Source of the DNA: Flavobacterium zepuense | GTDB lineage: Bacteria; Bacteroidota; Bacteroidia; Flavobacteriales; Flavobacteriaceae | DNA length: 64,000 bases | Assembly (NCBI RefSeq): GCF_007097145.1 | Contig: NZ_VJVZ01000016.1 | Location: 1 to 64,000, forward strand | Reading direction: 5' to 3' | In this document: piece after piece, positions 33,998 through 42,908 of the stretch | How positions within the stretch are numbered: position 1 is the stretch's first letter | How the letters are laid out: each line of letters opens with the position of its first letter | Translations under genes and position numbers: made by a program | Notes under the pieces: model-generated | What the model was told of the DNA's origin: nothing | What the model saw: only the letters and a program-made list of their open reading frames with translations | Databases searched by the model: none

Positions 33998-36466
33998 ATG
34001 GAAAAATTGCTGGATGAATTATTACCGATCATGGATGTGCAGCACGACTGCATCCTGAGTAAGATGGGCGATGTGACTGTCGTCTTTAAAGCGGACCTGC
34101 CCGAGATATTTACGCTCTCGGATCAGGAATATGAAGCCTTTCACCAGGGGTGGGTTAAGGCCATAAAGGTGCTTCCAAAATACAGCGTACTGCACAAGCA
34201 GGATTGGTTTTTGGACAGCAGTTACCGCCCCGACTTTACAAAGGACGATACCAGCTTTTTGAGCCGCAGCAGCGAGCGTTTCTTTAATGAGCGCCCATAC
34301 CTGGCGCACAGCTGCTATATCATGCTAACCAAAAAGCCGGAGAACAGGAAAACAGCAACATCGCTGTTTTCAAGCCTTTTAAAAAGGAGCATCGTGCCGG
34401 AAGAAACCCTGAAGCCGCAACCCTTGCAGGACTTTTTGGGTAGCACGGGACAGTTTAAGCGTATTATTGAAGACAGCGGTTTTGTGAAGCTGACACGCTT
34501 AACTGAGAATGAGCTAAGGAGCCACAGCCGCAGGCTTGGGCTGATCGAACAGTATTGCTACCTTTCGGAGAAGAACGACAGTTTCCTGATCAATGATATC
34601 AGCTTTGACCAGGGGTTGCAGGTTGGCGATAAGCATTGCCAGCTCTACACATTAGCCGATGCGCAGGATTTGCCGTCCTTATGTGGCAGCCGCATCAATT
34701 ATGATAAGTATTCGACCGATAAGACCAAGTTCAGCGTAGGTTTTGCCAGCACGCTTGGGCAGCTACTGTCCTGCAACCACATCTATAACCAATACATTTT
34801 TATAGAAGATGCCCAAAAGACCATCCAAAAGCTGGAAAGCAAACGCCTGCGTTTACAGTCACTCTCGGCCTACAGCCGTGAGAACATGATTGCCCGCGAT
34901 GCGACCAATGATTTTCTGAACGAGGCCATTGGGCAGCAACGCCTTCCGGTCAAGGCGCATTTTAATGTATTGGTATGGACCAATAATAAAGAAGTGCTAA
35001 AAGACCTGAAAAACAAAGTGTCTTCGGCGCTGGCCCAAATGGACGCGGTTGCCAAGCAGGAAACCGTCGGCGCCCCGCAGATCTTCTGGGCGGGCATCCC
35101 CGGTAATGCTGCCGACTTCCCGATGAACGACACCTTCGATACGTTTGCTGAACAGGCGACCTGCTTTTTGAATTTAGAAACAGGCTACCGCACCTCGCTC
35201 AGCCCTGTGGGCATCCGTATGGGCGACCGGTTGACCGGCAAGCCAGTCCATGTGGATATCAGCGATGAACCTATGACAATGGGCATTTGCACTAACAGGA
35301 ACAAGTTCATTTTAGGGCCTTCGGGCAGCGGCAAGTCCTTTTTTACAAACCACATGGTACGCAGCTACTATGAGCAAGGGACGCATGTAGTCCTGGTGGA
35401 TGTCGGTCACAGTTACAAGGGGCTGTGCGATATGGTGCGTGGTTATTATTTTACCTATAGCGAGAAGAACCCTATCCGGTTCAACCCCTTTTTCATCGGT
35501 GCGGGCGACAGCCTGGATACCGAAAAGAAGGAAAGCATTAAAACCCTGCTTCTTGCCTTATGGAAAAAGGATGATGAGAATTTTAAGCGCAGTGAATACG
35601 TCGCGCTGTCCAATGCCATCAGCGGCTATTATGATCACCTGGGTAGAAATGCTACTGTCTTTGCAGGCTTTGATAGCTTTTATGAGTTCCTGCGGGATGA
35701 GTACACCAAAGTCCTTACTGGTGACCGGGTAAAGGAAAAGGATTTTGATATTGATAATTTCCTGTATGTGCTCAGGCCGTATTACAAGGGCGGTGAATTT
35801 GATTACCTGCTCAATGCCACCGAGAACCTGAACCTTTTGCAGGAACGCTTCATAGTCTTTGAGCTGGATGAGATAAAGGAGCACCCGATCCTCTTCCCGG
35901 TAGTGACCATCATTATCATGGAAGTCTTCATTAACAAGATGCGCAAACTCAAAGGCATCCGTAAAATGATCTTAATTGAAGAGGCCTGGAAAGCGCTGAT
36001 GAAGGAGGGCTTCGCGGAGTACATAAAATATTTGTTTAAGACCGTAAGGAAATTCTTCGGGGAGGCCATTGTCGTGACCCAGGAAGTGGAAGACATTATT
36101 TCCTCTCCGGTGGTAAAGCAGGCCATCATTAATAACAGCGATTGCAAGATCCTGCTGGACCAATCAAAGTACCAAAACAAGTTCGACCAGATACAGGAGC
36201 TGCTGGGCCTGACTGATAAGGAAAAAGCCCTGGTGCTTTCGGTCAACAAGGCAAATGACCCCACTAAAAAATACAAGGAAGTATTCATCAGCCTTGGCGG
36301 GATGCTCTCGCGGGTGTACCGCACCGAAGTCAGCCTTGAGGAATACATAGCCTACACTACTGAGCAGACCGAAAAAGTAAAGCTTATGGAATATACGGCC
36401 CAATTTGGCGGCGACATTCAAAAAGGCATCATGGCAATGGCCGAAGCAGTACGAAGTAAAACCTAA
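33998..36466 (+). CDS. traG: Conjugation ATPase TraG (VirB4-type)
   Basis: 822 aa. The C-terminal ATPase has the P-loop GPSGSGKS at 440-447, Walker B in 'IRKMILIEEAWKALM' and the following 'FFGEAIVVTQEVEDI' typical of VirB4. The N-terminal 400 residues match the VirB4-specific domain ('GDVTVVFKADLPEIFTLSDQEYEAFHQGWVKAIK'). It energises pilus assembly and DNA transfer from the cytoplasmic side of the membrane. It has full family length with all motifs present. Confidence 0.93.
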   Translation: MEKLLDELLPIMDVQHDCILSKMGDVTVVFKADLPEIFTLSDQEYEAFHQGWVKAIKVLPKYSVLHKQDWFLDSSYRPDFTKDDTSFLSRSSERFFNERPYLAHSCYIMLTKKPENRKTATSLFSSLLKRSIVPEETLKPQPLQDFLGSTGQFKRIIEDSGFVKLTRLTENELRSHSRRLGLIEQYCYLSEKNDSFLINDISFDQGLQVGDKHCQLYTLADAQDLPSLCGSRINYDKYSTDKTKFSVGFASTLGQLLSCNHIYNQYIFIEDAQKTIQKLESKRLRLQSLSAYSRENMIARDATNDFLNEAIGQQRLPVKAHFNVLVWTNNKEVLKDLKNKVSSALAQMDAVAKQETVGAPQIFWAGIPGNAADFPMNDTFDTFAEQATCFLNLETGYRTSLSPVGIRMGDRLTGKPVHVDISDEPMTMGICTNRNKFILGPSGSGKSFFTNHMVRSYYEQGTHVVLVDVGHSYKGLCDMVRGYYFTYSEKNPIRFNPFFIGAGDSLDTEKKESIKTLLLALWKKDDENFKRSEYVALSNAISGYYDHLGRNATVFAGFDSFYEFLRDEYTKVLTGDRVKEKDFDIDNFLYVLRPYYKGGEFDYLLNATENLNLLQERFIVFELDEIKEHPILFPVVTIIIMEVFINKMRKLKGIRKMILIEEAWKALMKEGFAEYIKYLFKTVRKFFGEAIVVTQEVEDIISSPVVKQAIINNSDCKILLDQSKYQNKFDQIQELLGLTDKEKALVLSVNKANDPTKKYKEVFISLGGMLSRVYRTEVSLEEYIAYTTEQTEKVKLMEYTAQFGGDIQKGIMAMAEAVRSKT

Positions 36467-36475
36467 AAATTACAG

Positions 36476-36865
36476 ATGATGAAAGAGCAAAGTTTATGGC
36501 GCAAGATCCAAAGCGTTCTGCTGATAGCCAGAGCGTATTCGCGCCAGCACGCCCAGAGCCTCGCAGCGCTGGAAGAAGTGTATATCAAACACTGCCCTAA
36601 ACAGGATTGCCGGGAAGAGACAACATCCACGTTAAGTATTAGCCGCTTTGGCAGCGTGTTCAAAGTTCATCAAAAGTCCTACCTGTATGAGGAGCTGGTG
36701 AAAGAAGAAACATGGATGGCGACTTACGGCTGGCAGTCCAGCGGGCATCTGATTGAAATTGGGGGTGACCGGTACCTTATTTTCGATCCCCTGCACAAGG
36801 TAGCCTATCTTGAAGACAGTAGCGATTTGAAAAGCACAACACTCAATTTCTATAACCAAATATAG
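36476..36865 (+). CDS. Transfer-operon hypothetical protein
   Basis: 129 aa, soluble. The helical N-terminus 'LWRKIQSVLLIARAYSRQHAQSLAALEEVYIKHCPKQDC' is followed by beta strands 'FKVHQKSYLYEELVKEETWMATYGW' and 'GDRYLIFDPLHKVAYLED'. I do not recognise the family. It lies between traG and traI with 9 and 7 bases of spacing, so it is an integral operon member, perhaps an accessory assembly factor. Confidence 0.6.
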   Translation: MMKEQSLWRKIQSVLLIARAYSRQHAQSLAALEEVYIKHCPKQDCREETTSTLSISRFGSVFKVHQKSYLYEELVKEETWMATYGWQSSGHLIEIGGDRYLIFDPLHKVAYLEDSSDLKSTTLNFYNQI

Positions 36866-36872
36866 TACAGCC

Positions 36873-37553
36873 ATGAAAGGATATATAAAAATAGTACTCC
36901 TGGCTCTGTGCATCTGGTTGGCGGTGCCAGCGCAGAAGGCACAGGCGCAGATACCGGGGCTTGACCTGATCACGGGGGCGGTAAAAAGGGTTGTAAAGGC
37001 AATGGACCTTAAAATACAGCGGATGCAGAACAAGACCATCTGGCTGCAAAATGCGCAGAAGACCTTAGAGAATGCACTCTCAAAGTTGAAGCTTGATGAG
37101 ATCGCCGACTGGACCGAAAAGCAGAAAGAACAGTACGCCAAATACTACGAGGAGCTGGCAAAGGTAAAAGCCATCATCAGTTACTACCAGCGCATCCGCG
37201 ACATTACCCAAAAGCAGATACGCCTGGTCAATGAATATAACAGGGCATGGAACATCCTGAGGCAGGACAGCCATTTTACAAGTCAGGAAATTGATTACAT
37301 GGCACGAGTTTATACGGGGATATTAGAAGAAAGCATGAAAAATATCGACCAGATAACCCTGGTAGTGGAATCGTTCGCTACTACGATGAGCGATGCCAAG
37401 CGCTTAGAGATAATTAACGAGGCCGCCGACCGTGTGGATGAGAACTACAGCGACCTTACCCTCTTTAACAGCCAGAATGCAATACTGAGCTTGCAACGCT
37501 CGAAAGATGCCAGTGAAGCCCAGGTAGTAAAGAAGATTTACGGTTTACCCTAA
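36873..37553 (+). CDS. traI: Exported transfer protein, TraI-like
   Basis: 226 aa with a signal peptide ending near 'KAQAQ'. The mature part is helical with coiled-coil character ('LQNAQKTLENALSKLKLDEIADWTEKQKEQYAKYYEELAKVKAI'). The pattern 'RIRDITQKQIRLVNEYNRAW ... HFTSQEIDYMARVYTGIL ... MSDAKRLEIINEAADRV' recurs in the proteins at 37999 and 38649. In related elements this position is TraI, a periplasmic VirB5-like component. The three-fold presence of the pattern suggests duplication within the operon. Confidence 0.7.
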   Translation: MKGYIKIVLLALCIWLAVPAQKAQAQIPGLDLITGAVKRVVKAMDLKIQRMQNKTIWLQNAQKTLENALSKLKLDEIADWTEKQKEQYAKYYEELAKVKAIISYYQRIRDITQKQIRLVNEYNRAWNILRQDSHFTSQEIDYMARVYTGILEESMKNIDQITLVVESFATTMSDAKRLEIINEAADRVDENYSDLTLFNSQNAILSLQRSKDASEAQVVKKIYGLP

Positions 37554-37564
37554 AGCAAATAGTT

Positions 37565-38002
37565 ATGGCAGCATTTACAGCTCATGATCTTGCTACACTA
37601 TTTGAAGATAAAGGTTACACCGGGCTCACGCAGTTCTATTCTCCCTCATTTGAGTTCACCGATAGCCTTAAGGCCGGTTTGGAGCGGGTTCAAAAGGAAT
37701 TTGCCGGTCAGGCCAGCCCCAATATGTTCAGTTTGTCTTCCTATCCGGTATGGGAGCAGCAAGGAAGTCCTTACGTATCCAGCTATGTTTCATGCAGCTA
37801 TAAAGACGAACAATTCAGCATCAGGCTTTTAGACCTCGGTTATAACAGGGGCACCTATAATGGGGAACTATCCCGACAACTGCTAAAGGCACCTGCGGCC
37901 GAAGATATTCCCGATAAACAGCATTTGAGCGAAACGCTCAATAATTTAACGGGAGTTGGTACCGAATTAAAGAGAAGAAACAATAAAAAGCATAAGTTAT
38001 GA
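37565..38002 (+). CDS. Transfer-operon hypothetical protein
   Basis: 145 aa with no signal peptide. Beta-rich middle: 'SFEFTDSLKAGLERVQKEFAGQASPNMFSLSSYPVWEQQGSPYVSSYVSCSYKDEQFSIRLLDLGY'. The tail is basic ('LKRRNNKKHKL'). It overlaps the next gene start by 4 bases, so translation is coupled. No family recognised. Located between two TraI-like genes; a cytoplasmic role in their assembly is conceivable, but nothing specific shows it. Confidence 0.6.
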   Translation: MAAFTAHDLATLFEDKGYTGLTQFYSPSFEFTDSLKAGLERVQKEFAGQASPNMFSLSSYPVWEQQGSPYVSSYVSCSYKDEQFSIRLLDLGYNRGTYNGELSRQLLKAPAAEDIPDKQHLSETLNNLTGVGTELKRRNNKKHKL

Positions 38003-38652
38003 AAGCATTTTTGTTTACATGTATTGCCGTGATGACTCTTGATGTTGCCCACGGCCAAACCTGGAGCGAATGGTTCAGCCAGAACAGTACCCAAAAGAAA
38101 TACCTGCTGCAACAGATCGCCGCCCTGAAGGTATATACGGAATATGCCCAAAAGGGCTACAAGATCGCCAAAGAAGGCCTTACTACCATTGGCGATTTCA
38201 CGGGCGGTGAGTTTAACCTGCACGGGGTGTTTATTAATTCACTTAAAATTGTCAACCCCGAGGTAAGGAACTATGCGAAAGTCGCCGATATCATCGCCCT
38301 ACAGGTAAAGATCGTTCAGGACTATAACAGGACACGCAGCTCGCTAACGGCGAGCGATACCTTTCATGGCGATGAACTGGATTACATTAACCGCGCCTTT
38401 GGCAGGATGCTCGATGACAGCGAAGCCGTCCTTGATGAGCTTATCGCGGTCACAACCGACAATCAATTGGAGATGAAGGACGATGAGCGCATGGCACGTA
38501 TTGATGCCCTCTACCTGGCGATGCAAGATAACTACCGATTCTGCAAGGGCTTTGGGAATGAGGCAAAAGCAATGGCGGTAGCAAGGATGAGGGAAAAGAA
38601 CGATGCTTTAACCGGCCGCGCAATCCAAGGTATTCAAAACCCACAGCCATGA
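37999..38652 (+). CDS. Exported TerB/TraI-like transfer protein, second copy
   Basis: 217 aa. The signal peptide ends near 'DVAHGQ'. The mature part has 'KYLLQQIAALKVYTEYAQKGYKIAKEGLTTIGDFTGGEFNLHGVFINSL', then 'VRNYAKVADIIALQVKIVQDYNR', 'FHGDELDYINRAFGRML' and 'MKDDERMARIDALYLAMQDN'. Databases often label such proteins TerB-family, but that name says nothing about tellurite here. It is a close paralogue of the next gene, which it overlaps by 4 bases. Probably a periplasmic part of the conjugation channel. Confidence 0.7.
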   Translation: MKAFLFTCIAVMTLDVAHGQTWSEWFSQNSTQKKYLLQQIAALKVYTEYAQKGYKIAKEGLTTIGDFTGGEFNLHGVFINSLKIVNPEVRNYAKVADIIALQVKIVQDYNRTRSSLTASDTFHGDELDYINRAFGRMLDDSEAVLDELIAVTTDNQLEMKDDERMARIDALYLAMQDNYRFCKGFGNEAKAMAVARMREKNDALTGRAIQGIQNPQP

Positions 38653-39287
38653 AAAAGACACTATTGATCATATTGTTTGCGCTATTGGGAATAGCGCCGA
38701 TACAAAGGGCATCTGCCCAATCACAGGAGGTACAGCAACTGCTGCTCAATATCGAAAAGCTCACCCAGTTCAAGGCCATCCTTTCCGATATGAAAAAAGG
38801 CTACCAGATACTAAGCGGCGGTTACAATACCATTAAAGACATATCACAGGGGAATTTCAGCTTGCATAAAACTTTTCTCGATGGGCTGATGCAGGTAAGC
38901 CCAACAGTGAGGAATTACCGCAAGGTAGCAGAGATCATCGACTACCAGGTAACCCTGGTCAGGGAATACCGCTCGGCTTACGACCGCTTCAGGCAGGGAG
39001 ATACCTTTAACAGTGAGGAAATTGGTTATATCGCCGGTGTCTACGATAACCTTTTTAAAAAAAGCCTTCGTAACCTGGATGAATTGCTGCTGGTTGTCAC
39101 TGCCGGGCAGGCAAGGATGAGCGACGATGAGCGCCTTGCAGCTATCGACCGCATCCATTTTGAGATGCAGGACAAGTTAATGTTCCTGCGCAGCTTCAAT
39201 AATAACACTTCGGTGCTGGCACTTGGGCGGGCAAAAGAGCACAACGATGCACTGACGGTTAAAAAACTACATGGTATAAACGAATAA
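38649..39287 (+). CDS. Exported TerB/TraI-like transfer protein, third copy
   Basis: 212 aa with a signal peptide ending near 'QRASAQ'. It has the same pattern as the gene before it: 'FKAILSDMKKGYQILSGGYNTIKDISQGNFSLHKTFLDGL', 'VRNYRKVAEIIDYQVTLVREYRSAY', 'FNSEEIGYIAGVYDNL', 'MSDDERLAAIDRIHFEMQDK', ending 'ALTVKKLHGI' like the 'AQVVKKIYGL' end of TraI at 36873. It is the third related copy in 2.4 kb. Likely periplasmic, near TraJ in the assembled apparatus. Confidence 0.7.
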   Translation: MKKTLLIILFALLGIAPIQRASAQSQEVQQLLLNIEKLTQFKAILSDMKKGYQILSGGYNTIKDISQGNFSLHKTFLDGLMQVSPTVRNYRKVAEIIDYQVTLVREYRSAYDRFRQGDTFNSEEIGYIAGVYDNLFKKSLRNLDELLLVVTAGQARMSDDERLAAIDRIHFEMQDKLMFLRSFNNNTSVLALGRAKEHNDALTVKKLHGINE

Positions 39288-39298
39288 ACACCAGCATT

Positions 39299-40480
39299 AT
39301 GATACACTTTAAAAAAGCTGCCTTACCGGCAGCAATAGCATTGCTATTGCCTTTTTTAGGGCATGCGCAGACAATGGCAGAGGAGATCGGTGGCATGCAC
39401 GGGGTACTGGAACAGCTCTATGATGAGATGATCCCCCTTTGCAGCCAGCTCATCTCTACCGGGCAGGGGCTGGCGGGTTTTGCCGCGATGTGGTACATCG
39501 CCTCAAGGGTATGGAGGCACCTGGCCAGCGCCGAACCCATTGATTTCTATCCGCTCTTCCGTCCCTTTGTGCTTGGATTCTGTGTTTTGATGTTCCCTTC
39601 AGTACTTGGGCTTATCAACGGGGTAATGAAACCGACCGTTACAGCTACGGCAGCTATGGTAGAAGGTTCCAATGAGGCCATTGCCCGTTTACTGGCTGAA
39701 AAAGAAGAGGCCATCCAAGAGACCGATACATGGAAAATGTATGTAGGTGCGGACGGTGATGGCGACCGTGACCGCTGGTATAAATACACCCATGACGATG
39801 CCGACCCTGCGGGGGAAGGGATACTGGAGGGCATCGGAAACGATGTGCGCTTTGCAATGGCAAAAATGTCGTATAGCTTCCGCAATTCGGTAAAGGAGTG
39901 GATGAGCGAGGTCTTGCAGGTACTCTTTCAGGCGGCTGCTCTTTGCGTCGATACCCTGCGAACTTTCCAGCTTATCGTCATGGCAATACTCGGCCCGCTT
40001 GTCTTTGGCCTTGCAGTCTTCGATGGCTTTCAGCACACGCTCACGGCATGGCTTGCACGGTACATTAATATCTTCCTGTGGCTACCTGTTGCCAATATCT
40101 TCGGAGCCATCATAGGCCGCGTACAGGAAAAAATGCTGGAGATTGACCTCTCACAGATCCAGCAGGAAGGCGATACGTTTTTTAGCCGGACCGATGTGGC
40201 CTACCTCATCTTTATGATCATCGGCATTATCGGATATTTTACAGTTCCATCCGTTGCCAATTACATCGTCCACGCAGGCGGTGGCGGTGCCTTGCAGCAA
40301 AAGACCACGATGATTTTTAATTCTTCCTCGCAATCTACTGTGCAGAGTGCCAGCACCGCCTCACAAATGGCTGGCGGGGCAGTAATGGATGGTGCCAAGG
40401 CGATCTATAACAAAGTATCGGGTAGCAGCCCGGATGCTTCCGATAGCCACATGGGGAGCAAATTAAAAGGCAATTCTTAA
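39299..40480 (+). CDS. traJ: Conjugation protein TraJ (VirB6-like)
   Basis: 393 aa. The signal peptide is followed by several membrane segments ('LISTGQGLAGFAAMWYIASRVW', 'FVLGFCVLMFPSVLGLINGVM', 'LIVMAILGPLVFGLAVFDGF', 'YINIFLWLPVANIFGAIIGRV', 'VAYLIFMIIGIIGYFTVPSVANYIVHAGGG'). This is the polytopic inner-membrane TraJ/VirB6 component of Bacteroidetes conjugation systems. The Ser/Ala-rich C-terminal tail is usual for the family. Position between the TraI-like genes and traK agrees with the known order. Confidence 0.9.
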   Translation: MIHFKKAALPAAIALLLPFLGHAQTMAEEIGGMHGVLEQLYDEMIPLCSQLISTGQGLAGFAAMWYIASRVWRHLASAEPIDFYPLFRPFVLGFCVLMFPSVLGLINGVMKPTVTATAAMVEGSNEAIARLLAEKEEAIQETDTWKMYVGADGDGDRDRWYKYTHDDADPAGEGILEGIGNDVRFAMAKMSYSFRNSVKEWMSEVLQVLFQAAALCVDTLRTFQLIVMAILGPLVFGLAVFDGFQHTLTAWLARYINIFLWLPVANIFGAIIGRVQEKMLEIDLSQIQQEGDTFFSRTDVAYLIFMIIGIIGYFTVPSVANYIVHAGGGGALQQKTTMIFNSSSQSTVQSASTASQMAGGAVMDGAKAIYNKVSGSSPDASDSHMGSKLKGNS

Positions 40481-40494
40481 AGAAAGGAGAAATC

Positions 40495-41115
40495 ATGTTC
40501 ACGAAAATGAAAAATATTGACTCGACCGCAAGGCACTTAAAAGCCTTCAGCATTGTGGTTGTAGTAAGCTGCTGTGTGATCTGCTGCTTTGCCCTTTGGA
40601 AAAGTTTCAGCCTGGTGGCAGAGATGCAATCCAAGGTCTACATACTGGCTAATGGTAAAGCACTTGAAGCGTATGCCTCTGGCAGGAAAGATAATATACC
40701 CGTTGAAGCAAAAGACCACGTTAAGGCGTTCCACCAGCTATTTTTTACCCTCGACCCCGATGATAAGGCAATTGCATCGAGCATTGCAAAAGCACTTTAC
40801 CTGGCAGATGCCAGTGCCAAGCGGGCGTATGACGACCTGAAGGAGAACGGCTATTATGCCGGGCTGATCTCAGGGAATGTAAACCAGACTATAACGGTGG
40901 ACAGTGTTTCGGTCGATATCAACGAATACCCTTACAGGTTCAGATGCTACGCCACCCAAAATATTACGCGGCCAACAAGCATCACACAGCGCAGCCTTGT
41001 AACCGAAGGTGCGCTGCGTAATGTATCGCGCAGCGATAATAACCCGCATGGCTTTCTGATCGAGCGTTGGAATATCATTGAGAACCGTGACCTGAAAACC
41101 ACCGCAAGGCATTAA
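40495..41115 (+). CDS. traK: Conjugation protein TraK (VirB8-like)
   Basis: 206 aa. A short cytoplasmic N-terminus and one membrane segment (about residues 14-36, 'AFSIVVVVSCCVICCFALW') are followed by a periplasmic domain with 'VYILANGKALEAYASGRKDNIPVEAKDHVKAFHQLFFTLDPDDKAI' and 'FLIERWNIIENRDL'. Topology and sequence match TraK of CTnDOT-type elements, which corresponds to VirB8 as a scaffold of the inner-membrane complex. Confidence 0.9.
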   Translation: MFTKMKNIDSTARHLKAFSIVVVVSCCVICCFALWKSFSLVAEMQSKVYILANGKALEAYASGRKDNIPVEAKDHVKAFHQLFFTLDPDDKAIASSIAKALYLADASAKRAYDDLKENGYYAGLISGNVNQTITVDSVSVDINEYPYRFRCYATQNITRPTSITQRSLVTEGALRNVSRSDNNPHGFLIERWNIIENRDLKTTARH

Positions 41116-41125
41116 CAACACAATA

Positions 41126-41632
41126 ATGAAACTATTTAAAAGTAAAAAAGGGAACACCGATGAACCTTCTAAAGGCATCATTGCAGAAAAGCTTATTACC
41201 ATCTACAACAAGCTGCAATCGGGCTGGGCCGGGTGGATGTCCCAGCGCACGAGTGCCTTGTCAAAGAGGGATTGGGTGATCTCGCTGGCCTGCTTCGTGC
41301 TTTTGATGGGTGGCTACAGCACTTATCTCGTGATAAGCGGCTTTACCAGTACAAGCGCGGTCATCTCTAATAATGTAAGCAACATCCGTAAGCCAGCCTA
41401 TACAGGCCAGATGGAGGAAACGCAAAATGCAGGCGCTCCGCTATCGGATGCTGAACATGCCCGTATCGTAGGGTTCCGAAAATACATGGACAGCTTACAG
41501 GCTGACCCTTCGGGTAAAAAGGTTTACGACAGCATCCTGCAAAAACGCCCAGGCCTTATGGACAGCCTTAGCCAGATTGAAAACTACTATCAACAATTTA
41601 AAAATAAACGATCATGGAAAACAAAGAAATAA
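41126..41632 (+). CDS. Transfer membrane protein in the TraL position
   Basis: 168 aa with a single membrane segment (about residues 50-70, 'WVISLACFVLLMGGYSTYLVISGF'). The periplasmic remainder is helical and charged. It lies where traL is found in other elements and overlaps traM by 19 bases. I recognise the location and topology but not a domain. Probably a small linker protein between TraK and TraM. Confidence 0.65.
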   Translation: MKLFKSKKGNTDEPSKGIIAEKLITIYNKLQSGWAGWMSQRTSALSKRDWVISLACFVLLMGGYSTYLVISGFTSTSAVISNNVSNIRKPAYTGQMEETQNAGAPLSDAEHARIVGFRKYMDSLQADPSGKKVYDSILQKRPGLMDSLSQIENYYQQFKNKRSWKTKK

Positions 41633-42888
41633 CACCAAAAATGCAGCGTCAGCGCAAATTCATGCTGGCCCTGCCGGTACTTGTGCTGCCATTTTTAACC
41701 CTGATTTTCTGGGCGCTTGGTGGTGGAAAGATGGAAGCGGCGGACGCTAAGGCTGCTGTTAAGGCAGGCTTCAACCTGAACCTGCCCGATGCCAACCTGA
41801 AAGAGGATAAGGCGATGGACAAGATGAGCTACTATGATATGGCAATGCAGGATTCCACCAAACTCAAAGCACAGGAGAAAATTGACCCGAATTTTAAAAA
41901 GATGGAAGGAACTGCGATGGTAGGAAATCCATACGGTGCTGCCGGGCTCAACACATCGCTATCCGGTAATGGCTCGCCCAACGATCCCAATACGGAGAAT
42001 ATCTACCGAAAACTGGAACTGCTCAATAAAGAACTAAATAAACCCGTGGCTTCAGGTGCGGCAAGTTCTGATTATTCCCCTTCGCCAAGGCCAGGCACTT
42101 CGGTAGGCACAGCTGATGTAGACCGCCTTGAAAAAATGATGCAGTCCATGAGCCAGCCCGATATGGAAGATCCTGAAATGAAGCAGATAAACGCCATGCT
42201 GGAGAAGGTACTGGATGTACAGCACCCCGAGCGTGTGAAGGAACGGCTTAAGGAAAACGCACAATCTCAAAAGACACAGGCCCTTTCCGTGTCGGCAGGT
42301 AAGGGCAACGAAGAAGCTTCATTGTTAGATAACACCGTAGCGGTACAGGCATCCATGAACGGTTTCTATTCCCTTGACGACAGCACTGGGGCACAAGTAG
42401 CGCAGAATGCGATTCCTGCCGTAGTCCACGAAACGCAAACCCTTGTCAGCGGCTCAATAGTGAAACTGCGCCTGCAAAGTGATATCCATGTAAGTGGAGT
42501 GCTGATCCCCAAAGACAGCTTCATATTTGGTACGGCGTCCCTGAGCGGTGAAAGGCTGAGTATTGAGATTACTACCCTTCGTTACGGGAACTCGATATTC
42601 CCCGTAGACCTCGCTGTTTTTGATATGGACGGTTTGGACGGCATCCATATTCCCGGTGCCATTACGCGCGATGTGGCTGCGCAGTCAGCCGACCGTAGCG
42701 TACAGGGCATTGGCCTGACATCACTTGACCCGACCTGGCAGGCGCAGGCGGCAAGCGCGGGGGTTGAAACCGCAAAAACGCTATTCAGCAAAAAGGTAAA
42801 GCTTATCAAAGTCACCGTGAAAGCAGGCTACCAGGTACTGCTACGTGATGGCAAGCAAAAGCAGGCAACCATCGAAGTAACTAAGTAA
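41614..42888 (+). CDS. traM: Conjugation protein TraM (VirB10-like)
   Basis: 424 aa. The N-terminal membrane segment 'FMLALPVLVLPFLTLIFWALGGG' leads to a long disordered linker with Pro/Ser-rich parts (about residues 100-190). The C-terminal beta domain 'GSIVKLRLQSDIHVSGVLIPKDSFIFGTASLSGERLSIEITTLRYGNSIFPVDLAVFDMDGLDGIHIPGA' is diagnostic of TraM, the VirB10 equivalent that spans the envelope. Full length and intact. Confidence 0.93.
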   Translation: MENKEITPKMQRQRKFMLALPVLVLPFLTLIFWALGGGKMEAADAKAAVKAGFNLNLPDANLKEDKAMDKMSYYDMAMQDSTKLKAQEKIDPNFKKMEGTAMVGNPYGAAGLNTSLSGNGSPNDPNTENIYRKLELLNKELNKPVASGAASSDYSPSPRPGTSVGTADVDRLEKMMQSMSQPDMEDPEMKQINAMLEKVLDVQHPERVKERLKENAQSQKTQALSVSAGKGNEEASLLDNTVAVQASMNGFYSLDDSTGAQVAQNAIPAVVHETQTLVSGSIVKLRLQSDIHVSGVLIPKDSFIFGTASLSGERLSIEITTLRYGNSIFPVDLAVFDMDGLDGIHIPGAITRDVAAQSADRSVQGIGLTSLDPTWQAQAASAGVETAKTLFSKKVKLIKVTVKAGYQVLLRDGKQKQATIEVTK

Positions 42889-42908
42889 TCATTTAAAAAT
42901 CCATTTTT

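Noticed and set aside
38649..39287. Tellurite resistance function from the TerB-like label
   Set aside because: The gene is in the middle of a tra operon, has a signal peptide and is homologous to the TraI-like neighbour; the label is not functional evidence.
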